Shown here: in pieces, positions 41,001-54,000 of the stretch
How the letters are laid out: each line of letters opens with the position of its first letter
How positions within the stretch are numbered: position 1 is the stretch's first letter
Source: Anniella stebbinsi
Taxonomy: Eukaryota; Chordata; Lepidosauria; Squamata; Anniellidae
Direction of reading: 5' to 3'
Length of the DNA: 64,000 nucleotides
Assembly (NCBI GenBank): GCA_029215795.1
Contig: JARDYH010000005.1
Span: 160,543,814-160,607,813, forward strand
The notes under the pieces: model-generated
Told to the model about the DNA's origin: nothing
The model's database searches: none
The model's input: only the letters and a program-made list of their open reading frames with translations
Made by a program: the position numbers and the translations under genes

Positions 41001-44000
41001 TCCAGCTGGAATCTGGCTTCCTATAACTGAGCCCATTATTCCGTGTCCTGCACTCTGGGTTGATCGAGAAGAGATCCTGGCCCTCCTCTGTGTGACAACC
41101 TTTCAAGTATTTGAAGAGTGCTATCATGTCTCCCCTCAATCTTCTCTTCTCCAGGCTAAACATGTCCAGTTCTTTCAGTGTCTCCTCATAGGGCTTTGTT
41201 TCCAGACCCCTGATCATCCTTGTTGCCCTCCTCTGAACACGCTCCAGCTTGTCTGCATCCTTCTTGAAGTGTCGTGCCCAGAACTGGACACAATACTCAA
41301 GATGGGTATTCTTCTTTTAGGAGATTAATATTACACCAATGTACTCTCATCTGTTCCGGGAATTTGGGTGTTTATGTTAGTGGTCCTCTTTCTTCCTTTG
41401 TTATTTGATATTTTCCTGTCTTCCCAGGGAAGTGTAGTCATGGTGGGAGATTTGATGACAGCCGTCACAAAGAACCTCGTGGCGGTATCAATAAGGACAG
41501 CTCATCCGTTTGGTTCTCACCCCACCATTATCTGCATAGTGAGGCGGCTGCTCTGGCCCAGGAGGCCTCCAAACACTTCTTGGAGAAGCTGTGGCGAGAA
41601 ATGGGGAGCAAGCAGTTCATGAGGTAATTTTGCCTGCTGTGTACATAATATCCCCTCCTGTGTCTGTGTGTGATGCTTCTAACCTTCCTAACAAGCCCAT
41701 GGCCTCTCAAGCGCCTTTGCTTCTTCCCTTTCTGCTACCAGCATGTAGTCCAAGGATGGAGATCTTCAGGTCCGGGGCCTGAATCTAGCCAGCCTGGGAC
41801 ACAGTCTGGCCCACCAGGGTGTCCCAGATGTTCATGCTGCTTCCCCTGGCCCCCTCTTCCGGTCATTTGGGCTTTCGTGCAGGTTTTCCCCCTTTCTAAA
41901 ATGTTAAAATGCCTCTTCTAAGGTTTTGTTACTGGCAATAGAAGTGTTAAGCTAAAGTATGCTGATATTTTGGACTCACTCTTTTGCCTTCGGCCTGACT
42001 CATCACAGGAATGCGCTCCCCTGCAACACCTCTGCTAAAGGCTCTCTTGTCTCTTGAAACCATGTGTGTTTTCCTCTACAACCTATTTACCCCGCTCTTG
42101 TTCCTGCATTTGCACCTCCTTCACTGAGGTTTATGCCTTCTCCTCCCAACATGATCTCATCTGCCCCGCAGCAACCAGCCTTTCATTTCCCTATACCTTG
42201 CATAAGCAGTTTTTCTTCCTCCCAGCAAACATGACCTTCCACATCTCATATAGAAGCTGCAATGTGTGTCAGCATTCTATGTGTGGCAATTTCTCCCCCA
42301 ACCTCATGAACAGCTAGAATGTTCATGAACCTTCCATAGCGTTGCAGCACCTCAGCTGATGGGCAGGAATGCTGGAAGTTGCTTTATACTAGCGGCTCTC
42401 CAGAGTTTCAGGCAAGAATATTTCCAGCCCTTTCTGGAGATGACAGGGATTGAACCTGCAACCTTCTGCCTGCAAAATGTGTGTTCTACCATTGAGCCCC
42501 AGCCCTTAGCCTCAAGTTTCATTTTGCTCACCCTCCAAATGTTAGATTGGAACTAGATCTATTGAGGAACATGTTATTTCTGAAACAGTTCCAACTTCGT
42601 AACATTATTTTAGCAGTTACATTACTTAACGCCCATCCCTAATCCCTGCTATTATTACGTATGACAGTTACAGGGACAGGAGCAAACTAGCAGCCTATCT
42701 ACACCAAGCAGGATACAACACTTTGAAAATGTTTTGAAAACTGTATATGGAGTGTGTCCTGGGCCCCAACAGTTGTCACTACTGTTATAAACTGTTTTAA
42801 ATCGTTTTAAAGCAGTAGTGTAGATAGGCTCTAAGTTATTTTGTGTGTGTGTTTATCTTGCCAATTGGCCACCATGCCCTGGGTTGGTAAGGAACAGAGC
42901 TAGGCAAAGCTGTTTGCAGAGAGGCAAGGACAGAGACTAGGACACTGTCTTCATGGTGCTGGGTTGGTGCTGCCTTCCTCTCAAACCCTGCGCTTTCCCG
43001 CTCCTGGGGTGGCGTCGGGTTTCTGGGTGGCAAAACGCAAAAGGCGAGGGACTGGTGCTCCTGCTTCCTTCTAGGGAGTGGAAAGACTCTGGGGTGAAGG
43101 GAGCTGAGAGCCGCTGCACAGTGGTGCCTCCCACCCTTACTCACCACCCACCCAACCCCAGAGAGGGGATGAAGGGGCAATTTACAAAGGCACTGAGCTC
43201 CAGGATGCAAAGAGAAACAAAGTGGAGAGGGAGGCGGGTTCTTTACTCACGCTGCCGCCTATTCAAGGGCTTTCATGGCAGCCTCTCTTTCTGCCACCCT
43301 CTTCCTGGTGGAAGGCGACCAATTGCTGGTCACCTTCCACCAGGCGCCACCCCCGGATTGCCCCCAGAGCGATGTCAAGACAGCACAAGCGCCATATTGA
43401 CATAGCTCCGTTTGGAAAAGCTGGGGTAAATCCCTGACTTTTTCGAATTGTAGCAGCATGGGGAAACCCCGCAGTGGCTGCAAACCTGTGCCTGCATCGT
43501 CTAACCAATGGGGCACAGATCCACAGCCACCGCAGAGCTTTCCCCGCATATAGACAGCCCCTGGGAGAATCACTGGCAAGGAGCAGGAGCAAGTAGAGGA
43601 CAAAGTGCTTTCTCAAACTGGAAGCTTTTAGAGTGGTTGGCCCCTTGGCATGTCTTCTGCTCTGGCCTACGGATGCTCAAGAGACGTCTTCCGGATCTCA
43701 TGGGCCATCTTGTGCTTCTCTTCTTTGGCTAGAGCTTGGCAATGGTGCACAGGCCAAATCCTCCCCTCCTCTGACATGCCTCAATTTGAGAGATTGCTGC
43801 AGGCCTGCATCCCAGCAAGCATGTATGGTGGCTGTGGGCCTACTTTACAGAGGACAGTCCTCTATTTCAAGGATTGCCCAATCCAAAGTCTGTTTCAAGA
43901 TAAAGAACCATAAGAAGAGAAAGCCCAGGGACTTGAAGTGGCCCATCAACAGGGAGCCCCTGGACAACAGCTAACTGAGCAGGCACACAAGGTCACAGTT

Positions 44001-47000
44001 TCCTGTGCTATAATACTTATGTCTAAATTTGCATTATGCATTAGCATATGTGAGTGCTATGCAAATCTGTGTCTACTTATTTGGTGATGCATTTCGTCTT
44101 TCTGGGCAATGTGGTCACCTTAGCTATGTGTTTGCATAACAAGCAAGTAGGGTCTGGAATGCAGAGTAAGTAGAGGTTGTCCGCTTTCATGGCAGGAAAT
44201 TAAATTTGAAGATCTGTTGTGTTCTTTCCAACTCCCATGAAAATTCAGTTGGCTCAACCTGCAGACGCTTTTTCCGGCGGAGACAGGGGGCTCCAATTTC
44301 AGCGGGGCTGTGATGTGTTCTGGATTTCAGTCAGAACCAGGCAGAGCTCTAAAGGAGCTAACCAAGGTCCTGAACCCATTTTGGGGTTATAGTTCAGCAC
44401 CTTGGATAGCTCTGTTAGAGTTCTGGTGGGTTCTGACTAAAACCCAGAATGGAATCACAACCCCACTGAAATCTGCTTTTTCCCTACTCATCTTTAGAGA
44501 TTACAGGATAATGACTGCTCTCTTATTCACAGACTACTGGACATCAGTCCAACCACAGGGTTGAGCTTTGTCATGGACACCACTGGAAGCATGGGAGAAG
44601 AAATCAATGCTGCAAAGTTCCAGGCACGAGATATCATTGACCGGCGCCGTGGCACCTCCCAGGAGCCAGATTTCTACCTCTTAGTACCTTTCCATGACCC
44701 TGGTAAGATGGTTGATACAGGCCCAGTTTCATTGGGGAAAGCGTGTGTCCCACCTTTCTGCCAAATGGTACTCAAGGTAGTTAATGGCAGTAAAATACAA
44801 AGTTTAAAGGTAGAAAATATCGAAACCATAAAAAAGGACAAATAAAACACATTAAAAAAAACCAACAGGAGCCAATTGAACAAATTACAACATATCTAGA
44901 GTGACTATGAAAAGTCAGTTTCTCAGGATAAAGGCCTGCCTGAATACAAACATCTTTGCCTGCCGGCAGAAGGTACTCAAAAATAGGGCTAGATGGACCT
45001 CCCTTGGAAAAGCATTCCTGAGCTTGGGAGCAGTCACCGAGAAGGCCCTCTTTTGAGCTCCTGCCTAACGCACTTCAGTTGTTGACGGGACAGAAAGAAA
45101 AGGGCCTCGCCCAAAGAACTGAAGATCCAGGAAGGTTCATAGGGGAGAATAATGACTTTCTACAAGCTTCTAATACAGCTGGAAGAGTTGCTATGACCTT
45201 CATTGATGCTAAAGCAGATCAGAATCTGTACTTCACCCACAAGACTTCATTGAAAGGGAAGGAAAAGTGGACCCATTTTGCTTAAGTGATTATGAGCACA
45301 CTTGCATGTGTGAATTGGCCATTGCAGGCCAAACAAGATAGATTAGGGTGACCATATTAAAAGGAGGACTGGGTTCCTGTATCTTTAACAGTTGTATAGA
45401 AAAGAGAATTTCAACAGATGTCATTTGTGTGCCTGCAGCACCTGGTGAAATCCTCTCTTCATCACAACAGCTAAAGCTGCAGGAGCCCAGACTAGCGTGA
45501 CCAAATACAAAAGAGGGCAGGGCTCCTGCAGCTTTAGCTGTTGTGATGAAGAGGGAATTTTACCAGGTGCTGCATGTATACAAATGACACCTGCTGAAAT
45601 TCCCTTTTCAATACTACTGTTAAAGACACAGAAGCTCTGTCCTTCTTTTCATATAGTCACCCTAAGATAGATAGACAGAAAACTTAATCATAGTGCCTCT
45701 GGTGTGATGCTTTTCAGTTGAGTTGGTTCACACATTCAGATGAATTGAAGTGATTGAAAGTGCATGAGTGAATTGGCCTTATTGTACTCTTTCTTCCCTC
45801 TCTCCAGGGTTTGGCCCAGTCCATAAGACCAGTGACCCAGAAAAATTCTGGAAAATCCTTGACAGCATCAGCGCTCTGGCTGGTGGGGATGAGCCAGAAA
45901 TGTGCCTTTCTGCTTTGGAGGTAAAATAGTCATGTGAACCCCTAATATCTGCCTAATTGTATAGATGAAAATTTCTCAAAACATGGTTCTGTCAGGATCA
46001 GGCCTGTTCCCCTTAATGTGAGGGAAGGAGTTTCAGGCTATCAATTGGAATCAGATTCTGAAGCAGAAGAAACAGGACTAGAAATGTACCAGCCTACACA
46101 GGATGCGGGGGAAGAGATTCTCTCAGGCTCTTCGCTAACCAGGATGAATCTTCACCAGACCTTATCAGTGAAAACATTAACAACACAGAGTCTGTGGGAA
46201 TTTAGCAATCCCCAGAGGGGGAAAGGACATCAGAGTTGTTCAATCCCAGAATCCGCTGCAGATTCAAATGGCAGTGGCTAAAAGAAGCCAAAGGCTTCTT
46301 CAGAGGAATCCTCCCTGAAGTTAAAGGATTCGGGGGGGGGGGGGGGAAATCCTTCCCTTTTGTTGAAAGGACAATTGTCTAGCTTAGTTAGCCAAGTTTT
46401 AGCCTAGAAGAAAGTTCCTAGTGCTTAAACTCTCTTCAAGTGCAAGGAGATGTTTATTTGCTGAATAAAGCTTTGTAGATTACTTGGCAGACCTCTTTAT
46501 TGTCTTGCACTGCAGTGTGAGGGCTTAGAAACACAGGTTCATGGTCTGCCAGTTCCATTCAGGTGGCCCACAGAAAGGTTGAAGAATGATCTAGAATAAT
46601 TGTACCTGGCCCAGCACTTGATTCATGTTTTTCTGACTATGGTGATGGAAGCCATTTTGACGGGGGATGGAATATTGAGTAGGCTAACAAGCCCCTTGCT
46701 TGGGGTCTATGATTTTTCATAATGAAGTGCTGGTGCAGTTGACTAAATTTTACACTAAAAATTTAACCAGATTAAGGGGTCCTTCCCAACAGCCTAGCCT
46801 AGAGTCCATGATTTTCGTAAAGCAGCGGTAGTTTTGACGGCGATGAAGAGAGGAGTCCGTCCCCCCCCGGGGCCACATCCCCTTGCCCCGGCTCCACTCC
46901 TTTCCCTCAGCCACCAATTGTTTGGTGGTGTCCGGCTTTTCTTCAGTTTCCCCCCTTAGTCTATATGGTTGAAATGCCTCTCCTAAGGCAGCTAAAATAT

Positions 47001-47976
47001 GCTGGAGTTTCTTCATGTATTTTTTTTGCCTCACCCCCTTTGTCTTGTGACCCCTGAGAGCCTCAGGATGAAAGAGGTTCCCCACCCCTGTGCCAGATAC
47101 AGCTTGCAACTGGAATTCAAGAACTCTGAGCTCAGGAATTTATTTTCAGAATTGAAACGAAAGTTGACTCCTGGAGCCTATCTACACAAGCAGGATATAA
47201 CACTTTGAAAACATCTTGAAAACTATATGGAGTGTGTCCTGGGCCCCAACAGTTGTCACTACTGTTATAAACCATTTTAAACCATTTTAAAGCACTAGTG
47301 TAGATAGGCTCCAGGTCAACTCAAGCTGTCATTTCAGCAGTATAATCTTGGGTGGGGGAAAATCATTTTGTTGCTACTATTATTAAACAATTTGGAGTCA
47401 GAGATCCTTGTAGATCTACCACAGTTCACCCAGAGATCTACTGGTAGATCCAGCTAAACCTTCTGCCTACTCCTGACTTAAAGCTTGATCAGTTGTAACA
47501 TTTTCCTGGCTACAATATGAAATTATCTTGTCAATCATTTATGTGGTTTGGTTATTGGTTTACTGAAACATTAGTGAATTTCTGTTAAATGTTAAACTAA
47601 CTGGAGTCCGAGACAGTTTTGAACTTATAAAGTGGAAACCCTCTTGGGGCCAAAGCACCCAACAGGATTTTCCGACACTTTCTTTTGGCTGCCCTTACGG
47701 TAAAGGGCCACTTGTTGGAATAATAAGAAACTCATAAGTCTTTGTCCTTTTCTCTAGCTTGCACTCCAAAGCTCGCCAGCATACTCTGAGATCTTTGTCT
47801 TTACTGATGCGTCTGCTAAAGATGCTCATCTCAAGAATAGGGTGGAAGCTCTTATCCAGGAAAAGAAATGCAAGGTTGGCTGGTTGTTTATTTGATATGA
47901 GACTTCATTTTTTGCTGTCAGTGGTGTAGTAATTCAGTGCAACATATTCCAATTTCCTACAGCAAAGAATATAAAG

Positions 47977-48025
<49 letters not shown>

Positions 48026-51000
48026 TTCCTTCCTTCCTTCCTTCCTTCCTTCCTTCCTTCCTTCCTCCATCTAACATCAGGTGACCTTCCTAATCACAGA
48101 AGATCCATCCAAGACCCGTGTGAAACGGGAAACACTTGCTCCAGACCGATTCAATCTCTATGTAAACCTAGCTCACAGCTCGGGTGGCCAAATTATATTT
48201 ACGGACAACAAAAACATTCAGGAGGTGGCCAAGATCATTGGTGAATCCAGCATAACTTCGGTAATGGGGTTGGGGCAAAAGGACTGCTTCTTAGCATTGG
48301 AGTGTGTGCTCTGTCCATTTCCTTTTTAAAGCGTTATAATATTTGACTGATCAATTGATTGAAGACTGCAGGGTGGATTGGTTCATTTCAGTTACGCTTC
48401 TCATCTGTTTAGCTGTGTGTCATTTTCACTATTAACATTTTTTACCATCAGCACTAAATCTGCTAGATTTTCTTTAATCACAAAGATACTGGAAGGGATA
48501 CAACTGATCCATTGTTTGACAATCTTAATTTTTATTAACTTTACTTGTTGTTTTTCCAAACTTTGCCATTTTCACCATAAATAGTTTTCAGATGAGTTCC
48601 CTTCTTTCTCCTGGCACTATTAAAATGTCTGTTCTGTCTCTTATTGAGCATCATCACATGGGTGGAAATCGTGTTTCCTTACCATCGCTTCTCCACCCGT
48701 GTGTTTGTCCCTCATTACTTCCTCTTTCAAAAGAGGAAGCAAACAACCTGCATGGGGCCCATTTAGTGGGCCGTTTTGATCCCGCTGCTTCTCCTGCACA
48801 CAGCAGGAGATAGCAGCAGCTTCTGTCTCAAAAAATAAGTCAGACTTATTGGGTTGTTTTTTGCTGAGCAAAGACAGCTTCAAGAGTCAGGAGGACCATG
48901 GGACGCAGACAGCGTTGTGAGAGTGACCTGCAAAAATCTGTGAGTGACCAGCAACAAGTGTGCAATAAAACACTTATCTGATGACGGTCACTATTTCTCA
49001 TCCTGATCACTGTAATGCTGTGTTCATTGGGCCTTCCTTTGGGAAGGATCCAATGGTATGCTTCCACTATTGACGCTGTACTAGAGAAAACCCACACTTA
49101 TGTAAGATCCATAGCACAACAGTTTTCCAAGTAAATTCATTGCACTAGCAAGCACTATTTACCATGTGCAAGTGTTGATTTTCACAAGTGCAACGTCAGT
49201 AGCAATAGCACTCCATTGGATCCTTCTCTTTATCTCTTATTATCGCCTCTGGTTCCTGCTATGAATGCTGCTGTACATACTTATTTTCTCCTTTTGTCTC
49301 TTTAATCATGCCACACGTCTTCGTTTCATGAACTCAATTGGCTTCCATTTTATCCCCTCTGTTAAATTTTAAAATAAGTGACTTCACTTCACTTGCTCCT
49401 TCTTATCTCCCATCTCTCCTTGAGCTCTCTGGGCAGTACCCAATGGTACTCTTGCACAGTGTAGACCCATTGAAGTGAATGGGCCTAGTCTGGGTAGGAC
49501 TACCATTGGGTATTGTCCTCTGTTCCCTTCTGTTCGCTTGCTTTCTTTATGAACATGTTGTCTTGAGGTTCTTTCGGATGAGGCTTTCATGATGTCATTG
49601 CTCTGCCTTATTCGTGGAATTTTATGGGCGGTCCAGACATTGTCATGTTCAATATGTAGTCCTACTCTGTGTAGGTGTGTGTTTTTAACAACTTCTTCTG
49701 CCTTTCTCCTCAACACAGAAAATCTGATAAGGAGAAAAGGAAAGAATAACAGTATAATAATGCCTTCTGAGTCTGGGTGCTAGGAACCCTCTATCTGGAA
49801 GCACCTTTGGTTAAAACATTCACTTCTGCTCTCACTTTTTGCTCTCATCCTTTCAGTTATCAATCCTTGGGTTGGATCCAGACGTAGGCCTCATCTACAC
49901 CAAGCAGGATATTGCACTATGAAAGGGGTATGAAAGGGGTATATAAAAGGCAGCAGCTACACTACTGCTTTATAGCAGAATTGAAGTGCACTGACAACTG
50001 TTGGGACCCATTGACACATACCATATACCCCTTTCTTACCGCTATATCCTGCTTGGTGTGGCTCCTGCCTTTTATATACTGCTTTCATACCGCTTTCATA
50101 GTGCAATATCCTGCTTGGTGTAGATGAGGCCTCTGTCATGCTTAGAATATACCTACTGAAACAGAAGAGACTGAAATTAGTCATGATTAATTTAAGTCCT
50201 ATTGATTTCAGTGGGTCTACACTAAGCATAAATAAGTCTGGATCCAACCCATTATTTTTGGAATTCTCTGCCCATTAGTGGTTGGTTTGCTGAGCTCAAA
50301 TCCCAAACCCTCCCATTTCTCCATCCCTACAACATGTGTTATGTTTTTTAAAAATGTGTCAGTCATTGGGAAGGGTCATTTGCATTTTTTGGCATCTGGT
50401 TTCTAACTGGAAGTGCATATTTGTTGGCAAAATATAATAATAATAATTAATAATAATTAATAATAATAATGGAAACGGTCTCAATTGTTCTATTAGTTAC
50501 ATCAGTCACCGGCATCAGATCAAAAAATTGTACAGAAAACGTTCAGAAACTGGGCCTACCAAAATACATCCACACCAACCTCCAGAAAGCAGTCATACTT
50601 AAAACATGTTCAATTGTCAGGAAATTTCTGAATCTGTAAAAGACAGCATGACTTGGCAAAGCCTGTCATGTCCTTCTACAAAAACCGCCACAAGCGAGAG
50701 ATACAATAATAATAATTTCAGCAGCAATTAAGAAAAGATTTTCATATATTCATACTTCTAATTATAATTCCCAATATAAAGCCTTAGGTACCTGACAAAA
50801 CAACATAGCTGATCATTCCTCTTATGAAAATAAACATCTACCCGGAAATTTCTAGGTAATTTGTAAGCCTGCTTCCTGATTTTAAAAAAATCTTAGTTGA
50901 TTGATCAGTTAAATAGGAAGATTTATGCAGATGAGAGAAAACAGTCGTGTAGAGAAATAAAAACATTAGCCATGTTCACATGGCACTTTAAGCCAGGATT

Positions 51001-54000
51001 CCTTGTTTATTAAAACCACAATGTGCCTGAACTGCTGTGTGCTGGTGCTCCCAGCTTGTTTGCGCCTGTTGTTTCTTTGTGAGTATGCAAGCTAGGCATG
51101 GATAGCCTAGTGCTTTGACAGAACCTGGAATTAGAGCTTATTGTGCTCAAACAAGCTAGGTTTTATAAGCCAACAAGAAACCCTGGTTTAAAGCTAGTTT
51201 ACAATCCTTACTTGTTTGGGTACAGTAAAATTAGGGTGACCATATGGAAAGGACAGGGCTCCTGTAACTTTAACACTTGTACAGAAAAGGGAATTTCAGC
51301 AGGTGTCATTTGTATGCATGCACCACCTGTTGAAATGCCCTCTTCATCACAACAGTTAAAACTGCAGGAGCCCTGCCCTCTTTTGTATCTGGTCACTCTA
51401 GCTATACTAGAGGTGCTGCATGCATACATATGACACCTGCCCTTTTCTATACAACCGTTAAAAGATACGGAGCCCTATACTTCTTTCCATATGGTCGCCT
51501 TGCTTAAAGAGACATACTAACATGGCCACTTTAGGTTTGGATTACACACGTGTGTCACAAGAGACATAATTTTAGGTGATACATTCCTTCACCTCTGTCT
51601 CACATGCCTTTTCTAAGCGCTTTTCAAATATTTGTGGTAAATGAAAATCTGCTGGCCTATGCCTATCTTTTTAGTTTCTCAAAATATTTTAAGGTTGATT
51701 TTTAAGTTGAAGCTTCTGGTTCTATGATGTAACAGTTTAAAGGCCATTTTCAGCTTCAAAAATACGTTGTAAAGGTATGTGTGTGGGTTGGCCTCGCATC
51801 ACTAGGCATTCCAATAATTTTTCTGTTCCAAATTTCACACTCTGTGTGTTTCCTCACTAGCCAGCTCTAACAGAAGTTGGGGAATCTTCCTTTCCAGGTG
51901 ATCCTCTTCCGCCACCAGAAAGGAAACTTCTTCAGCCTTCAGGGGCCTCGAGGGAAGACAAAGAGGCAGGCAACTGAGCTGGAGGTTCACCGGTTCTGGA
52001 TTGACAGCTTGGTAGATGAAGTGGTTGTGACTATCCAAGGTGCCATCTGGGGCTTTGAAATCAGGGACCCTGCAGGTAGCAAATGATTTTTCTCATTCAG
52101 AATCTTGATCAAGCCTTGTCTGCTCCCTTAAGTGGGTTGCCTTTATGTTTTGGTTCAATGACTTGTTTTAGACTTTGGAGCCCCTGCAGAGTGTAGAAAA
52201 GCAGGCTTCATGGTTAATTAAGAAAAAATGATGCATGCATTACTCATAGATTCCAGCTGATTTTAAGGAAGTCTTAGAGCAGCGGTTATTAAACTCTGTT
52301 TTGGGGAAGATTCCTGCTATGAGCAAGCTGTTGGACTCAATGGCCAAAATGGACCCTTCCAACTCTATAATCTGTTTCGCATGACCACTGCATCTTACAA
52401 CGGCTTTTATTAGCCATGGTGAGTTGTAGTGCCCAAAGGCAGCAGGTTGGTAATCCAAGCACCTGCTGCCACGGCTTCTCATTAGGTGCAAACCCGTTGA
52501 GGGTGGGCATTGGGGTGGTTGACAAGTCATCCAGTTCCCATGGGCTGTTTTAGGTTTGTGAGTGGCTTGTGAACCACTCCCACAACCCACCCTCTCTGGG
52601 TGTGTACGTTGTTGTGCTTCAGTTAAGGAATCAGCCGGAGAGAGGAAACAGCTGAGCCTGGGAGTGTTGGGGACATGACACTTCATGAAAGCAGACAGGG
52701 ACCGGTTGAGTTTCAATCCAGCTGGCAGCAATTGATCAGTAGTCCACTTCCCATAAAAGTCTGGCCATCGCTCAGCCAGAGTGCTGGAAGCAAGTCTCGT
52801 ATCTGGTGTCTTGCCCTGTGCTTCCCAGCTTCGTGTTTCATGCCTGGACTTGTTCTGACCTTTGGACCATATCCTGACTATTCTTCAGCACTTCCCTGTA
52901 ACCATTTTATTGCCTGGATGTATCCTGAACCTTTGGACCAGACTCCTGACAACTCTTCAACATTTTGTGATTCCAGTATTGTTACAACTTGGCTCGGACA
53001 GAATCTTCAGGCTCTCACCACGGACTGATTTATGGACACTTATCTGTTTCTCGATTTACACCTATTAATTTATGACAGCTTGCTTCCAGCCTGCATAGTT
53101 TTGAAATAACGCAGCTGTGCAAACCATGAGTTTTTGTTTTTCATTATGGAGGAACTAGTGCAAGCAAACACGCTTTTGCAAGGTCAAATTAACCAGCTGG
53201 TGACAACTGTCCATGCCTTGAAAAATGCTGCCATGGCTGTGGTCGCAGTGGGGAAAATAAAATGCCCCATTGCCCCTCCAGAGAAGTTTGATGGTTCAGT
53301 GGATTGGCTGATGGTGTTCCTGGCCAAAGCTAGTTGTTTATGAGCTTAAGAGAGGAGGCGTTCCTGGATAATACAAGCCGAGTAGGGTTTATGATCAGCT
53401 TGCTGACAGGACAGGCAGTGAAATGGGTTACTCTGTGCTGCTGGAAAAAAGCACAATATTGTGGAATTTGGCCAGACTTTTACGGGAAGTGAACTAATGA
53501 TCAATTGCTGTCAGTTGGATTGAAACTCAGCCGGTCCTTGCCTGCTTCCATGAAGTGTCACACCCCCAACCCTCCAAGGCCCAGCTGTTTCTTCTCTCTG
53601 GCTGATTCCTTAATTGACGCACAATACATGTAATGAGAAACTACAAGTAGCCCTGGATATTCAAATGGCCACCACAACAAGAAGCCACACAGGGAAATTG
53701 TGTGCCATGCAAACCCAGAATGCTGGGTTGTTCAAGGGCTAAACAACCCAGCAATTAACCCAGCAAAAAATCATCGATTAACTGCTGGGTTGTTTAGCCC
53801 CTGAACAATCCAGTGCTCCGGGTTCTGGCTTAACAATCTACAAGTGGAGTGATTGTAAGTTATTGATTAAAAGTGGAAGAGGCTGGCATGCCGGCTCTCT
53901 CCCACTCATCCCCAACAGACCATGGGTTGTTTAAACCATGGGCTGTCATTACATGCAAACTGGCCCAGTCCCTCTGTTTCTGTATTTGCTGACAGGCAGT

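Noticed and set aside
46018..46281. 87-codon + strand frame in intron 7
   Set aside because: Lies wholly inside the solo LTR and shows no protein family signature.
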